A model generated the notes under the pieces. The model searched no databases. It worked only from the letters and a program-made list of their open reading frames with translations, and had not been told where the DNA came from. Made by a program: the position numbers and the translations under genes. DNA of 64,000 nucleotides, taken from Aegilops tauschii subsp. strangulata (Eukaryota; Streptophyta; Magnoliopsida; Poales; Poaceae). The stretch's first letter is position 1. Each line of letters opens with the position of its first letter. Where the stretch lies: contig NC_053039.3 in assembly GCF_002575655.3 (NCBI RefSeq), positions 219,809,622-219,873,621 on the forward strand, read 5' to 3'. Positions 22,475 to 34,137 of the stretch are shown here, piece by piece.

Positions 22475-23831
22475 TGAAGGAGCTGGAGGTGGAGCGGGAC
22501 GAGCTGAAGGAGCAGGCCCTGAAGCTGTCCCAGGAGAAGGACACGCTCAACAGCGCCTTGACGGAGGCGCGGGGCGCGGCTGTCAGCAGGGCCGGGGAGC
22601 TCTCCGAGGCCAACAACTCCATCAAAGACCTCAAGCGAAAGCTGGAGGGTCTCGAGAAGATGCCATCGGAGGCCAGGGCCCGGGAAGGGATCCTGACCAA
22701 AAACCTGGAGACCGAGAAGCAGCTGCGGAAGAACGAGGCCCTCAACTTCAAGGAGCACGTGGAGGGCGAGAACCGCTGGCTCGATCGCCTCGCCACTGTC
22801 GCCAACCAGGCCGCCGCGCAGTTGGCCACCATGGGGATGCCGGACGTGAGGTACGCCCCGGAGCGGAGTGTGAGCGCCAACTGCAGCCTGACCCTGTTCT
22901 TGGAGAAGGTCGTCGGTGCTTTGGAGCGGCTTCACGCCAACCGGGCGGCCTCGCTGGCCGACGAGGTCCGGAGGCTTTGCCAGGGCGCCATGACCAAGGT
23001 TCTCACCAAGGTGGCGTACGGGTACCCCAACCTCGACTTCGACGCCGCGCTGGAGAGCTTGCTGGAGGATACTGACCTCGCGCCACTCAGGGAGCGCATC
23101 AAGCCCGTCATCAGCGGTGTCGGCGGAATTCTGAGGGTGGAGGGCCAGCGCCGGGATTAGGCTCCCCGTTTCTTATCGTCGCTGCAGGTTCATGGCCAAG
23201 ACAATTTCTATCTTTAGTTAGAACCGCAGCAACAATTTGATGTAATATAACTCTGCAATACTTTGATATTATGCATGTTATTTTCCTGTTCGACCTTTCT
23301 CTGTATGTCCACCCTACGTTTATCGGGTAGGCTTGCCGGCGCGTAAACCCAGGGCGGCGTCTTGAGGACGGATCCCCATTGGCCTGCCGGGTGTGCTTGC
23401 TGCCGGGCGAACCACCTTACCACCCTTAACGCGGCCACCCGAACTGTCGAGCTTGACTCGAGTCAGAATCGAGAGCGTTGCCAGGTGCGGAAGGCTACCC
23501 CACCACTCTCGACGCGGCCGCTTGAGCTGTTGAGCGGACTTGAAACAGAACAAGGGCGTTGTCAATCGCGGGAGGGCCCCTTTGCGTGCAGGTTTCCCAT
23601 ACATAGACAGGATCTCCGAGGACGATAACCTCATATAGAAAGGGAAATAGCTCAAGGCTCTGAATGACTTAGCTTTCTTGCTTGGTTGTCGCACTGGCGT
23701 CCTTCGCGCTCGCAGGCAGCGCCGTTTTCTCTCGACCATCTTCTTCTTGGGAGCCATGGCGATGAAGAACCGCTAGGCTAACTACTAGACTAGATTCTCA
23801 CAATTGCACCCCCTACCTGGCGCGCCAAAGA
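22471..23831. mobile_element. Gypsy-2 partial internal region (end of antisense gene and leader)
   Basis: 1361 bp that correspond base for base in length to 37317-38677. Holds the last third of the antisense gene's coiled-coil exon (to the stop at 23158-23160), then its 3' flank, then the minus-strand leader frame (MAPKKKMVERKRR, from 23757). It begins abruptly inside a codon of that exon, so it is a deletion junction and not an element end. The apparent fusion frame 22345-23160 is a chance joining of Copia integrase and this coiled coil. Confidence 0.9.
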
Positions 23832-24509
23832 TGTCGGTGTGGAACGACACCTATGGGATCACAAGAATCCCTACTACGGTTGCCGTGGCGCAGGGTTGCG
23901 AGAAGAGTAGGATTAGTAATCAGCACAAGGATCGTTTACCCAGGTTCGGGCCGCGAGGATGCGTAAAACCCTAGTCCTGCTTTGGTGGATGTATTGAGTG
24001 TTCTTGAGCCCTTGAACTAGCTACGGTGGCTGAGTAGTTCCAAAGAGCCGAATCCTTCTCCAGTACGCCATGGGCCTCCTTTTATAGTCGAAAGGGGCTG
24101 CCACAGTGGCTTACAGGAGGTGGAAAGGCGTACAGTGCTACGAGCTTATCGCTCGTATTACAGGAAAAGACACATTTAATGCGCCGTTGAGGTGTCCCCT
24201 AGCTTTATCGGGGACGGGAGCCTGGCTCGTCCCGTCCGTCGCCGCTCCTCCTCGCTTCGACACGCGCCCTGGCCAGCGATGCATGCGGCGCCATGTAGGC
24301 AGGCAGGCAGCTGAGGTGGCGCGGTGGCAAAGTCTTCACAAAGATCTGCATGCCGCCACGTAGGCGCTTGCCAATCTGGCCTGAAAGCTGCATGTTGCCA
24401 CGCAGGTGCCTGCCCAGCTGGTTGAGCTGGCAACTGCATGTGAACGGCGGTGGAGACTTGGCTGGTGCGGGCCTGGCAGTGGCCCTGCTGGCGTCCTCGG
24501 TGAGGGCCT

Positions 24510-26242
24510 TGAAGGATATATGCCCTAGAGGCAATAATAAAGTTATTATTTATTTCCTTATATCATGATAAATGTTTATTATTCATGCTAGAATTGTATT
24601 AACCGGAAACATAATACTTGTGTGAATACATAGACAAACAGAGTGTCACTAGTATGCCTCTACTTAACTAGCTCGTTGATCAACGATGGTTATGTTTCCT
24701 AGCCATAGACATGAGTTGTCATTTGATTAACGGGATCACATCATTAGGAGAATGATGTGATTGACTTGACCCATTCCATTAGCTTGGCACTCGATCGTTT
24801 AGTATTCTGCTATTGCTTTCTTCATGACTTATACATGTTCCTATGACTATGAGATTATGCAACTCCCGTTTACCGGAGGAACACTTTGTGTGCTACCAAA
24901 CGTCACAACATAACTGGGTGATTACAAAGGTGCTCTACAGGTGTCTCTGAAGGTACTTGTTGGGTTGGCGTATTTCGAGATTAGGATTTGTCACTCCGAT
25001 TGTCGGAGATGTATCTCTGGGCCCATTCGGTAATGCACATCACTATAAGCCTTGCAAGCATTGCAACTAATGAGATAGTTGCGGGATGATGTATTACGGA
25101 ATGAGTAAAGAGACTTGCCGGTAACGAGATTGAACTAGGTATTGAGATACCGACGATCGAATCTCGGGCAAGTAACATACCGATGACAAAGGGAACAACG
25201 TATGTTGTTCTGCGGTTTGACCGATAAAGATCTTCGTAGAATATGTGGGAGCCAAAATGAGCATCCAGGTTCTGCTATTGGTTATTGACCGGAGAAATGT
25301 CTCGGTCATGTCTACATAGTTCTCGAACCCGTAGGGTACGCACGCTTGAAGTTCGATGACAGTTATATTATGAGTTTATGTGTTTTGATGTACCGAAGGT
25401 AGTTCGGAGTCCCGGATATGATCACGGACAAGACGAGGAGTCTCGAAATGGTCGATACATAAAGATTGATATATTGGAAGCCTATATTTGGATATCGGAA
25501 GTGTTCCGGGTGAAATCGGGATTTTACCGGAGTACCGGGGGTTACGGGAACCCCCCCGGGGGTTTAATGGGCCAAGATGGGCCTTAGTGGAGAAGAGGAG
25601 GGGCGTCCAGGGCAGGCCACGCGCCCCCTCCCCCTCTAGTCCGAATTGGACAAGGAGGGGGGGCGGCGCCCCCCTTTCCTTGCTCTCTCCCTCCTCCTTC
25701 CCCCTTCTCCTACTCCAACTAGGAAAGGAGGGAGTCCTACTCCCGGTGGGAGTAGGACTCCTCCCTAGCGCGCCTCCTCCTGGCCGGCCGCCTCTCCCCC
25801 TTGCTCCTTTATATACGGGGGCAGGGGGCACCTCTAGACACAACAATTGATCCCTTGGATCTCTTAGTCGTGTGCAGTGCCCCCCTCCACCATAGTCCAC
25901 CTCGATAATATCGTAGTGGTGCTTAGGCGAAGCCCTGCGTCGGTAGAACATCATCATCGTCACCACGCTATCGTGCTGACAGAACTCTCCCTCAAAGCTC
26001 GGGTGGATCGGAGTTCGAGGGACGTCATCGAGCTGAACATGTGCTGAACTCGGAGGTGCCCTACGTTCGGTACTTGATCGGTCGGATCGTGAAGACGTAC
26101 GACTACATCAACCGCGTTGTGCTAACGCTTCCGCTTTCGGTCTACGAGGGTACGTGGACAACACTCTCCCCTCTCGTTGCTATGCATCACCATGATCCTG
26201 TGTGTGCGTAGGAATTTTTTTAAATTACTACGTTCCCCAACA
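24510..26242 (+). repeat. 5' LTR of inner Copia
   Basis: 1733 bp, TGAAGGATAT ... CCCCAACA. TATA box TTTATATA at 25808-25815. The open frames of about 196 codons on its minus strand recur in the other LTR but are shadows of the GC-rich U3 region. Confidence 0.95.
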
Positions 26243-26243
26243 G

Positions 26244-26260
26244 TGGTATCAGAGCCAGGT
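26244..26260 (+). other. Primer-binding site of inner Copia
   Basis: TGGTATCAGAGCCAGGT, the standard initiator-methionine-tRNA-complementary site of plant Copia elements, one base after the LTR. Confidence 0.95.
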
Positions 26261-27475
26261 TTTATGTGTAGATGTTATATGCATGAGTAGAACACAAGTG
26301 AGTTGTGGGCGATACAAGTCATACTGCTTACCAGCATGTCATACTTTGGTTCGGCGGTATTGTTGGATGAAGCGGCCCGGACCGACATTAGGCGTACGCT
26401 TACACGAGACTAGTTCTACTGACGTGCTTTGCACACGGGTGGCTGGCGGGTGTCAGTTTCTCCAACTTTAGTTGAACCGAGTGTGGCTACGTCCGGTCCT
26501 TGAGAAGGTTAAAACAACACTAACTTGACGAACTATCGTTGTGGTTTTGATGCGTAGGTAAGAACGGTTCTTGCTCAGCCCGTAGCAGCCACGTAAAATT
26601 TGCAACAACAAAGTAGAGGACGTCTAACTTGTTTTTGCAGGGCATGCTGTGATGTGATATGGTCAAGACATGATGCTATATTTTATTCTATGAGATGATC
26701 ATGTTTTGTAACCGAGTTATCGGCAACTGGCAGGAGCCATATGGTTGTCACTTTATTGTATGTAATGCAATCGCCCTGTAATGCTTTACTTTATCACTAA
26801 GCGGTAGCGATAGTCGTAGAAGCATAAGTTGGCGAGACAACAACGATGCTACGATGGAGATCAAGGTGTCGCGTCGGTGATGATGGTGATCATGACGGTG
26901 CTTCAGAGATGGAGATCACAAGCACAAGATGATGATGGCCATATCATATCACTTATATTGATTGCAGGTGATGTTTATCTTTTATGCATCTTATCTTGCT
27001 TTGATTGACGGTAGCATTATAAGATGATCTCTCACTAAATTATCAAGGTACAAGTGTTCGCCCTGAGTATGCACCATTGCGGAAGTTCTTCGTGCTGAGA
27101 CACCACGTGATGATCGGGTGTGATAGGCTCTACGTTCAAATACAACGGGTGCAAAACAGTTGCACACGCGGAATACTCAGGTTAAACTTGACGAGCCTAG
27201 CATATGCAGATATGGCCTCGGAACACTGAGACCGAAAGGTCGAGCGTGAATCATGTGGTAGATATGATCAACATAGTGATGTTCACCATTGAAACTACTC
27301 CATCTCACGTGATGATCGGACATGGTTTAGTTGATTTGGATCACGTGATCACTTAGAGGATTAGAGGGATATCTATCTAAGTCGGAGTTCTTAAGTAATA
27401 TGATTAATTGAACTTAAATTTATCATGAACTTAGTACCTGATAGTATTTTGCTTGTCTATGTTGATTGTAGATAG
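26261..27475 (+). other. Untranslated leader of inner Copia
   Basis: 1.2 kb without a conserved frame, ending directly before the gag ATG at 27476. Collinear with 10101-11324 of the outer Copia. Confidence 0.8.
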
Positions 27476-30400
27476 ATGGCCCGTGGTGTTGTTCCGTTGA
27501 ATTTTAATGCGTTCCTTGAGAAAGCAAAGTTGAAAGATGATGGTAGAAATTACACGGACTGGGTCCATAACTTGAGGATTATCCTCATTGCTATACAAAA
27601 GAATTACGTCCTGGAAGCACCGCTAGGTGCCAGACCTGCTGCAGGAGCAACACCCGATGTTATGAACGTCTGGCAGAGCAAAGCTGATGACTACTCGATA
27701 GTTCAGTGTGCCATGCTTTACGGCTTAGAACCGGGACTTCAACGACGTTTTGAATGTCATGGATCATATGAGATGTTCCAGGAGTTGAATTAATATTTCA
27801 AGCAAATGCCCGGATTGAGAGATATGAAGTCTCCAATAAGTTCTACATCTGTAAGATGGAGGAAAATAGTTCTGTCAGTGAGCATATACTCAGAATGTCT
27901 GGGTATAACAATCACTTGATTCAACTGGGAGTTAATCTTCCGGATGATAGCGTCATTGACAGAATTCTTCAATCACTGCCACCAAGCTACAAGAGCTTCG
28001 TGATGAACTATAACATGGAAGGGATGGATAAGATGATTCCCGAGCTCGTCGCAATGCTAAAGGCTGCGGAGGTAGAAGTCAAGAAGGAGCATCAAGTGTT
28101 GATGGTCAACAAGACCACCCGTTTCAAGAAAAAGGGCAGAGGGAAGAAGAAGGGGAACTTCAAGAAGAACAACAAACAAGTTGCTGCTCAGGAGAAGAAA
28201 CCCAAGTCTGGACCTAAGCCTGAGACTGAGTGCTTCTACTGCAAACAGACTGGTCACTGGAAGCGGAACTGCCCCATGTATTTGGCGGATAAGAAGGATG
28301 GCAAGGTGAACAAAGGTATGTGTGATATACATGTTATTGATGTGTACCTTACTAATGCTCGCAGTAGCACCTGGGTATTTGATACTGGTTCTGTTGCTAA
28401 TATTTGCAACTCGAAACAGGGACTACGGATTAAGCGAAGGTTGGCTAAGGACGAGGTGACGATGCGCGTGGGACATGGTTCCAAAGTCGATGTGATCGCG
28501 GTCGGCACGCTACCTCTACATCTACCTTCAGGATTAGTTTTAGACCTAAATAATTGTTATTTGGTGCCAGCGTTGAGCATGAACATTATATCTAGATCTT
28601 GTTTGATGCGAGACGGTTATTCATTTAAATCAGAGAATAATGGTTGTTCTATTTATATGAGTAATATCTTTTATGGTCATGCACCCTTGAAGAGTGGTCT
28701 ATTTTTGTTGAATCTCGATAGTAGTGATACACATATTCATAATATTGAAGCCAAAAGATGCAGAGTTGATAATGATAGTACAACTTATTTGTGGCACTGC
28801 CGTTTAGGTCATATTGGTGTAAAGCGCATGAAGAAACTCCATACTGATGTACTTTTGGAACCACTTGATTATGAATCACTTGGTACTTGCGAACCGTGCC
28901 TCATGGGCAAGATGACTAAAACGTCGTTCTCCGGAACTATGGAGCGAGCAACAGATTTGCTGGAAATCATACATACAGATGTATGTCGTCCGATGAATGT
29001 TGAGGCTCGCGGCGGGTATCGTTATTTCTCACCTTCACAGATGATTTAAGCAGATATGGGTATATCTACTTAATGAAACATAAGTCTGAAACATTTGAAA
29101 AGTTCAAAGAATTTCAGAGTGAAGTTGAAAATCATCGTAACAAGAAAATAAAGTTTCTACGATCTGATCGTGGAGGAGAGTATTTGAGTTACGAGTTTGG
29201 TCTTCATTTGAAACAATGCGGAATAGTTTCGCAACTCACGCCACCCGGAACACCACAACGTAATGGTGTGTCCGAACGTCGTAATCGTACTTTACTAGAT
29301 ATGGTGCGATCTATGATGTCTCTTACTGATTTACCGCTATCATTTTGGGGTTATGCTTTAGAGACGGCTGCATTCATGTTAAATTGGGCACCATCGAAAT
29401 CCGTTGAGACGACACCTTATGAACTGTGGTTTGGCAAGAAACCAAAGTTGTCGTTTCTTAAAGTTTGGGGCTACGATGCTTATGTGAAAAAGCTTCAACC
29501 TGATAAGCTTGAACCCAAATCGGAGAAATGTGTCTTCATAGGATACCCAAAGGAAACTGTTGGGTACACCTTCTATCACAGATCTGAAGGCAAGACTTTT
29601 GTTGCTAAATTTGGATCTTTTCTAGAGAAGGAGTTTCTCTCGAAAGAAGTGAGTGGGAGGAAAGTAGAACTTGATTAGGTAACTGTACCTGCTCCCTTAT
29701 CGGAAAGTAGTTCATCACAGAAAGCGGTTCCTGTGACACCTACACCAATTAGTGAGGAAGTTAATGATGATGATCATGAAACTTTAGATCAAGTTGTTAC
29801 TGAACCTCGTAGGTCAACCAGAGTAAGATCCGCACCAGAGTGGTACGGTAATCCTGTTCTAGAGGTTATGTTACTAGACCATGACGAACCTACGAACTAT
29901 GAAGAAGCGATGGTGAGCGCAGATTCCGCAAAATGGCTTGAGGCCATGAAATCTGAGATGGGATCCATGTATGAGAACAAAGTGTGGACTTTGGTTGACT
30001 TGCCCGATGATCGGCAAGCCATTGAGAATAAATGGATCTTCAAGAAGAAGACTGACGCTGACGGTAATGTTACTGTTTATAAAGGTCGACTTGTTGCAAA
30101 AGGTTTTCGACAAGTTCAAGGGATTGACTACGATGAGACTTTCTCACCCGTAGCGATGCTTAAGTCTGTGTGAATCATGTTAGCAATTGCTGCATTTTAT
30201 GATTATGAAATTTGGCAAATGGATGTCAAAGCTGCATTCCTGAATGGATTTCTGGAAGAAGAGTTGTATATGATGCAGCCGGAAGGTTTTGTCGATCCAA
30301 AGGGAGCTAACAAAGTGTGCAAGCTCCAGCGATCCATTTATGGACTGGTGCAAGCCTCTCGGAGTTGGAATAAACGCTTTGATAGTGTGATCAAAGCATA

Positions 30401-31460
30401 TGGTTTTATACAGACTTTTGGAGAAGCCTGTATTTACAAGAAAGTGAGTGGGAGCTCTGTAGCATTTCTGATATTATATGTGGATGACATATTGCTGATT
30501 GGAAATGATATAGAATTTCTGGATAGCATAAAGGGATACTTGAATAAGAGTTTTTCAGTGAAGGACCTCGGTGAAGCTACTTATATATTGGGCATCAAGA
30601 TCTATAGAGATAGATCAAGACGCTTAATTGGACTTTCACAAAGCACATACCTTGACAAAGTTTTGAAGAAGTTCAAAATGGAACAAGCAAAGAAAGGGTT
30701 CTTTCCCGTGTTACAAGGTGTGAAGTTGAGTAAGACTCAATGCCTGACCACTGCAGAAGATAGAGAGAAGATGAAAGATGTTCCCTATGCTTCAGCCATA
30801 GGCTCTATCATGTATGCAATGCTGTGTACCAGACCTGATGTGTGCCTTGCTATAAGTTTAGCAGGGAGGTACCAAAGTAATACAGGAGTGGATCACTGGA
30901 CAGCGGTCAAGAACATCCTGAAATACCTGAAAAGGACTAAGGATATGTTTCTCGTTTATGGAGGTGACAAAGAGCTAGTCGTAAATGGTTACGTCGATGC
31001 AAGCTTTGACACTGATCCGTACGATTCTAAATCACAAACCGGATACGTGTTTACATTGAACGGTGGAGCTGTCAGTTGGTGCAGTTCTAAACAAAGCGCT
31101 GTGGCGGGATCTACGTGTGAAGCGGAGTACATAGCTGCTTCGGAAGCAGCAAATGAAGGAGTCTGGATGAAGGAGTTCATATCCGATCTAGGTGTCATAC
31201 CTAGTGCATTGGGTCCAATGAAAATCTTTTGTGACAATACTGGTGCAATTGCCTTGGCAAAGGAATCCAGATTTCACAAGAGAACCAAGCACATCAAGAG
31301 ACGCTTCAACTCCATCCGGGATCAAGTCTAGGTGGGAGACATAGAAATTTGCAAGATACATACGGATCTGAATGTTGCAGACCCATTGACTAAGCCTCTT
31401 CCACGAGCAAAACATGATCAGCACCAAGGCTCCATGGGTGTTAAAATCATTATTGTGTAA
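27476..31460 (+). pseudogene. Inner Copia Gag-Pol polyprotein, five lesions
   Basis: Starts at ATG 27476 (MARGVVPLNFNAF) and ends at TAA 31458-31460. Domains: Gag to about 28200; intact CCHC knuckle CFYCKQTGHWKRNC at 28231-28272; protease DTGS at 28381-28392; integrase zinc-binding HCRLGHIG and CEPCLMGK around 28800-28910, then DRGGEYL and NGVSERR; reverse transcriptase with QMDVKAAFLNG and the YVDD active site at 30477-30488; RNase H with SWCSSKQSAVAGST, CEAEYIA and DNTGAIALAKE. Lesions: a one-base loss near 27790 and another near 29027, TAG at 29676, TGA at 30171 (CGA to TGA) and TAG at 31329 (CAG to TAG). Codon use and domain order are otherwise normal. Confidence 0.95.
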
Positions 31461-31480
31461 TCTAGATTATTAACTGTAGT

Positions 31481-31493
31481 GCAAGTGGGAGAC
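31481..31493 (+). other. Polypurine tract of inner Copia
   Basis: GCAAGTGGGAGAC directly before the 3' LTR, identical to the tract at 43022-43034 of the outer element. It primes plus-strand DNA synthesis. Confidence 0.85.
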
Positions 31494-33223
31494 TGAAGGA
31501 AATATGCCCTAGAGGCAATAATAAAGTTATTATTTATTTCCTTATATCATGATAAATGTCTATTATTCATGCTAGAATTGTATTAACCGGAAACGTAATA
31601 CTTGTGTGAATAGATAGACAAATAGAGTGTCACTAGTATGCCTCTACTTAACTAGCTCGTTGATCAAAGATGGTTATGTTTCCTAGCCATAGACATGAGT
31701 TGTCATTTGATTAACGGGATCACATCATTAGGAGAATGATGTGATTGACTTGACCCATTCCGTTAGCTTAGCACTCGATCGTTTAGTATTCTGCTATTGC
31801 TTTCTTCATGACTTATACATGTTCCTATGACTATGAGATTATGCAACTCCCGTTTACCAGAGGAACACTTTGTGTGCTACCAAACGTCACAACGTAACTG
31901 GGTGATTATAAAGGTGCTCTACAGGTGTCTCTGAAGGTACTTGTTGGGTTGGCGTATTTCGAGATTAGGATTTGTCACTCCGATTGTCGGAGAGGTATCT
32001 CTGGGCCCACTCAGTAATGCACATCACTATAAGCCTTGCAAGCATTGCAACTAATGACATAGTTGGAGGATGATGTATTACGGAACGAGTAAAGAGACTT
32101 GTCGGTAACGAGATTGAACTAGGTATTGAGATACCGACGATCGAATCTCGGGCAAGTAAATACCGATGACAAAGGGAACAACGTATGTTGTTATGCGGTT
32201 TGACCGATAAAGATCTTCGTAGAATATGTGGGAGCCAATATGAGCATCCAGGTTCCGCTATTGGTTATTGACCGGAGAAATGTCTCGGTCATGTCTACAT
32301 AGTTCTCGAACCCGTAGGGTCCGCACGCTTAAAGTTAGATGATAGTTACATTATGAGTTTATGTGTTTTGATGTACCGAAGGTAGTTCGGAGTCCCGGAT
32401 ATGATCACAGACAAGACGAGGAGTCTCGAAATGGTCGAGACATAAAGATTGATATATTGGAAGCCTATATTTGGATATCGGAAGTGTTCCGGGTGAAATC
32501 GGGATTTTACCGGAGTACCGGGGGTTACCAGAACCCCCCCGGGGGTTTAATGGGCCAAGATGGGCCTTAGTGGAGAAGAGGAGGGGCGGCCAGGGCAGGC
32601 CGTGCGCTCCTCCCCCTCTAGTCCGAATTGGACAAGGAGGGGGGAGGCGGCGCCCCCTTTCCTTCCTCTCTCCCTCCTCCTTCCCCCTTCTCCTACTCCA
32701 ACTAGGAAAGGAGGGAGTCCTACTCCCGATGGGAGTAGGACTCCTCCCTGGCGCGCCTCCTCTTGACCGGCCACCTCTCCCCCCTTGCTCCTTTATATAT
32801 GGGGGCAGGGGCACCTCTAGACACAACAATTGATCCCTTGGATCTCTTAGCCGTGTGCGGTGCCCCCCTCCACCATAGTCCACCTCGATAATATCGTAGC
32901 GGTGCTTAGGCGAAGCCCTGCGTCGGTAGAACATCATCATCGTCACCACGCCGTCGTGCTGACGGAACTCTCCCTCAAAGCTCGGCTGGATCGGAGTTCG
33001 AGGGACGTCATCGAGCTGAACGTGTGCTGAACTCGGAGGTGTCGTATGTTCGGTACTTGATCGGTCGGATCGTGAAGACGTACGACTACATCAACCGCGT
33101 TGTGCTAACGCTTCCGCTTTGGGTCTACGAGGGTACATGGACAACACTCTCCCCTCTCGTTGCTATGCATCACCATGATCCTGTGTGTGCGGAATTTTTT
33201 TGAATTTACTACGTTCCCCAACA
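31494..33223 (+). repeat. 3' LTR of inner Copia
   Basis: 1730 bp, ends CCCCAACA, followed by the duplicated GGCCT. Differs from the 5' LTR by scattered substitutions and small indels. Confidence 0.95.
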
Positions 33224-33734
33224 GGCCTTGCCGGGTGGCCCGGCAAGGGTCTTGCCGTGGCGCGCTATCGTCCCCGGCAAGGATCTTGCCGGGGGTCTTG
33301 TGGCTCTCCTCGGCAAGGATCTTGCCGAGGACCATTGTCTTTTGGTCCTCATCTGATCTTGAATATTCCTTGGTCTTGACAAATATCTGCATGCTACCAT
33401 GGAGGTGCCTCCCGAGCCCTAGTTCCAACATGGTTGGTTGAGTTGGAACCCATGGGCTTGAGGGTGGCTCACTCCGCTGGTGTGGGCGAGCCGCCCCGGC
33501 AAGGGTCTTGTCGGGGCTGCTGAGACTGCCCCGGCAAGGGTCTTGCCGGGGGAGCCTGCTTCGTCCTTCTGCTTCTTTGTGTTCTTGGCCTTGCTGTTGC
33601 CTTGGCTGTCTTGGGCTTCAGTTTTACCTTGGTTCACCTCCCTGTCCTGCTCGGTGCGGCCGTGGGCGCGGCTCCGACTGTCCATGCACAGGTAAATGGG
33701 TACAAAGGTGCGCCCCTTCTTTTGTACACCGACA

Positions 33735-34137
33735 GGAGCCCCCGGGCCTGGGCCACACATAAGCGCGACACGTTGTTGGGCCAGGCCCAAAACGGTGCGT
33801 GGGCAGGAGGGGCGGTTTTTACCTCGGTAATTTTCCGTCTGCTGCGCTTCCCCACGACCCGCGTTGAGTGCGCGACGTGGAGGGGTGCGCGTGACGTGGG
33901 CGTCATGCGTGATGCGGTTTCCGCACGCATGCGTCACATCGCTGTTAATGGGAAAGGAGGCGGCCCACGCCTTCCCCGTAAAAAGGAATAACTGCGGGCA
34001 CGCTACTCACTTTACCCCTTCCGCGTCTTCTTCCAATCTCAGAGCCGCCGCCCCCTTCTCCTTCCTCCCTAAGCTTCGTTCTTGCTCGCCGTCACCGTAT
34101 CTCCGCCGCCTTCTGTCTCTTGCTCCCCCTAGCCGCC
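33735..34137. other. Gypsy-2 internal region between LTR A and the antisense gene
   Basis: GC-rich. Starts with the tract GGAGCCCCCGGGCC, which on the minus strand is the polypurine-like tract next to the 3' LTR. The last about 110 bp before the ATG at 34138 are C/T-rich and look like a plant 5' UTR for the antisense gene, so this interval probably also contains its promoter. No TATA box is obvious. Confidence 0.5.

Larger units (their letters stand above)
24510..33223 (+). mobile_element. Inner Copia LTR retrotransposon, nearly complete (BARE/WIS/Angela-like)
   Basis: 8714 bp, LTRs 24510-26242 and 31494-33223, flanked by GGCCT (24505-24509 and 33224-33228). Carries a primer-binding site, a long leader, one gag-pol region in the Copia order (gag, protease, integrase, reverse transcriptase, RNase H) and a polypurine tract. 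It is inserted in LTR A of Gypsy-2. Because it is structurally complete and has only five visible coding lesions, it is probably the youngest large insertion here, but it cannot make a full polyprotein. Confidence 0.96.
23832..33734 (-). repeat. Gypsy-2 LTR A, split by inner Copia
   Basis: Left piece 23832-24509 and right piece 33229-33734, together 1184 bp, against 1180 bp for LTR B. The split is at GGCCT, duplicated on both sides of the inner Copia. The LTR contains several copies of a short palindromic motif CGGCAAG(G)ATCTTGCCG and CCCGGCAAGGGTCTTGCCGGG, which can fold into hairpins. Confidence 0.9.

Noticed and set aside
22345..23160. 271-codon frame that looks like a fusion protein
   Set aside because: It crosses a deletion junction at 22471 between Copia integrase and a Gypsy-2 exon; no natural gene.
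25376..25966. 196-codon minus-strand frame repeated at 32359-32949
   Set aside because: Both copies lie at the same place in the two LTRs of one Copia element; conservation follows from LTR identity, not from selection.
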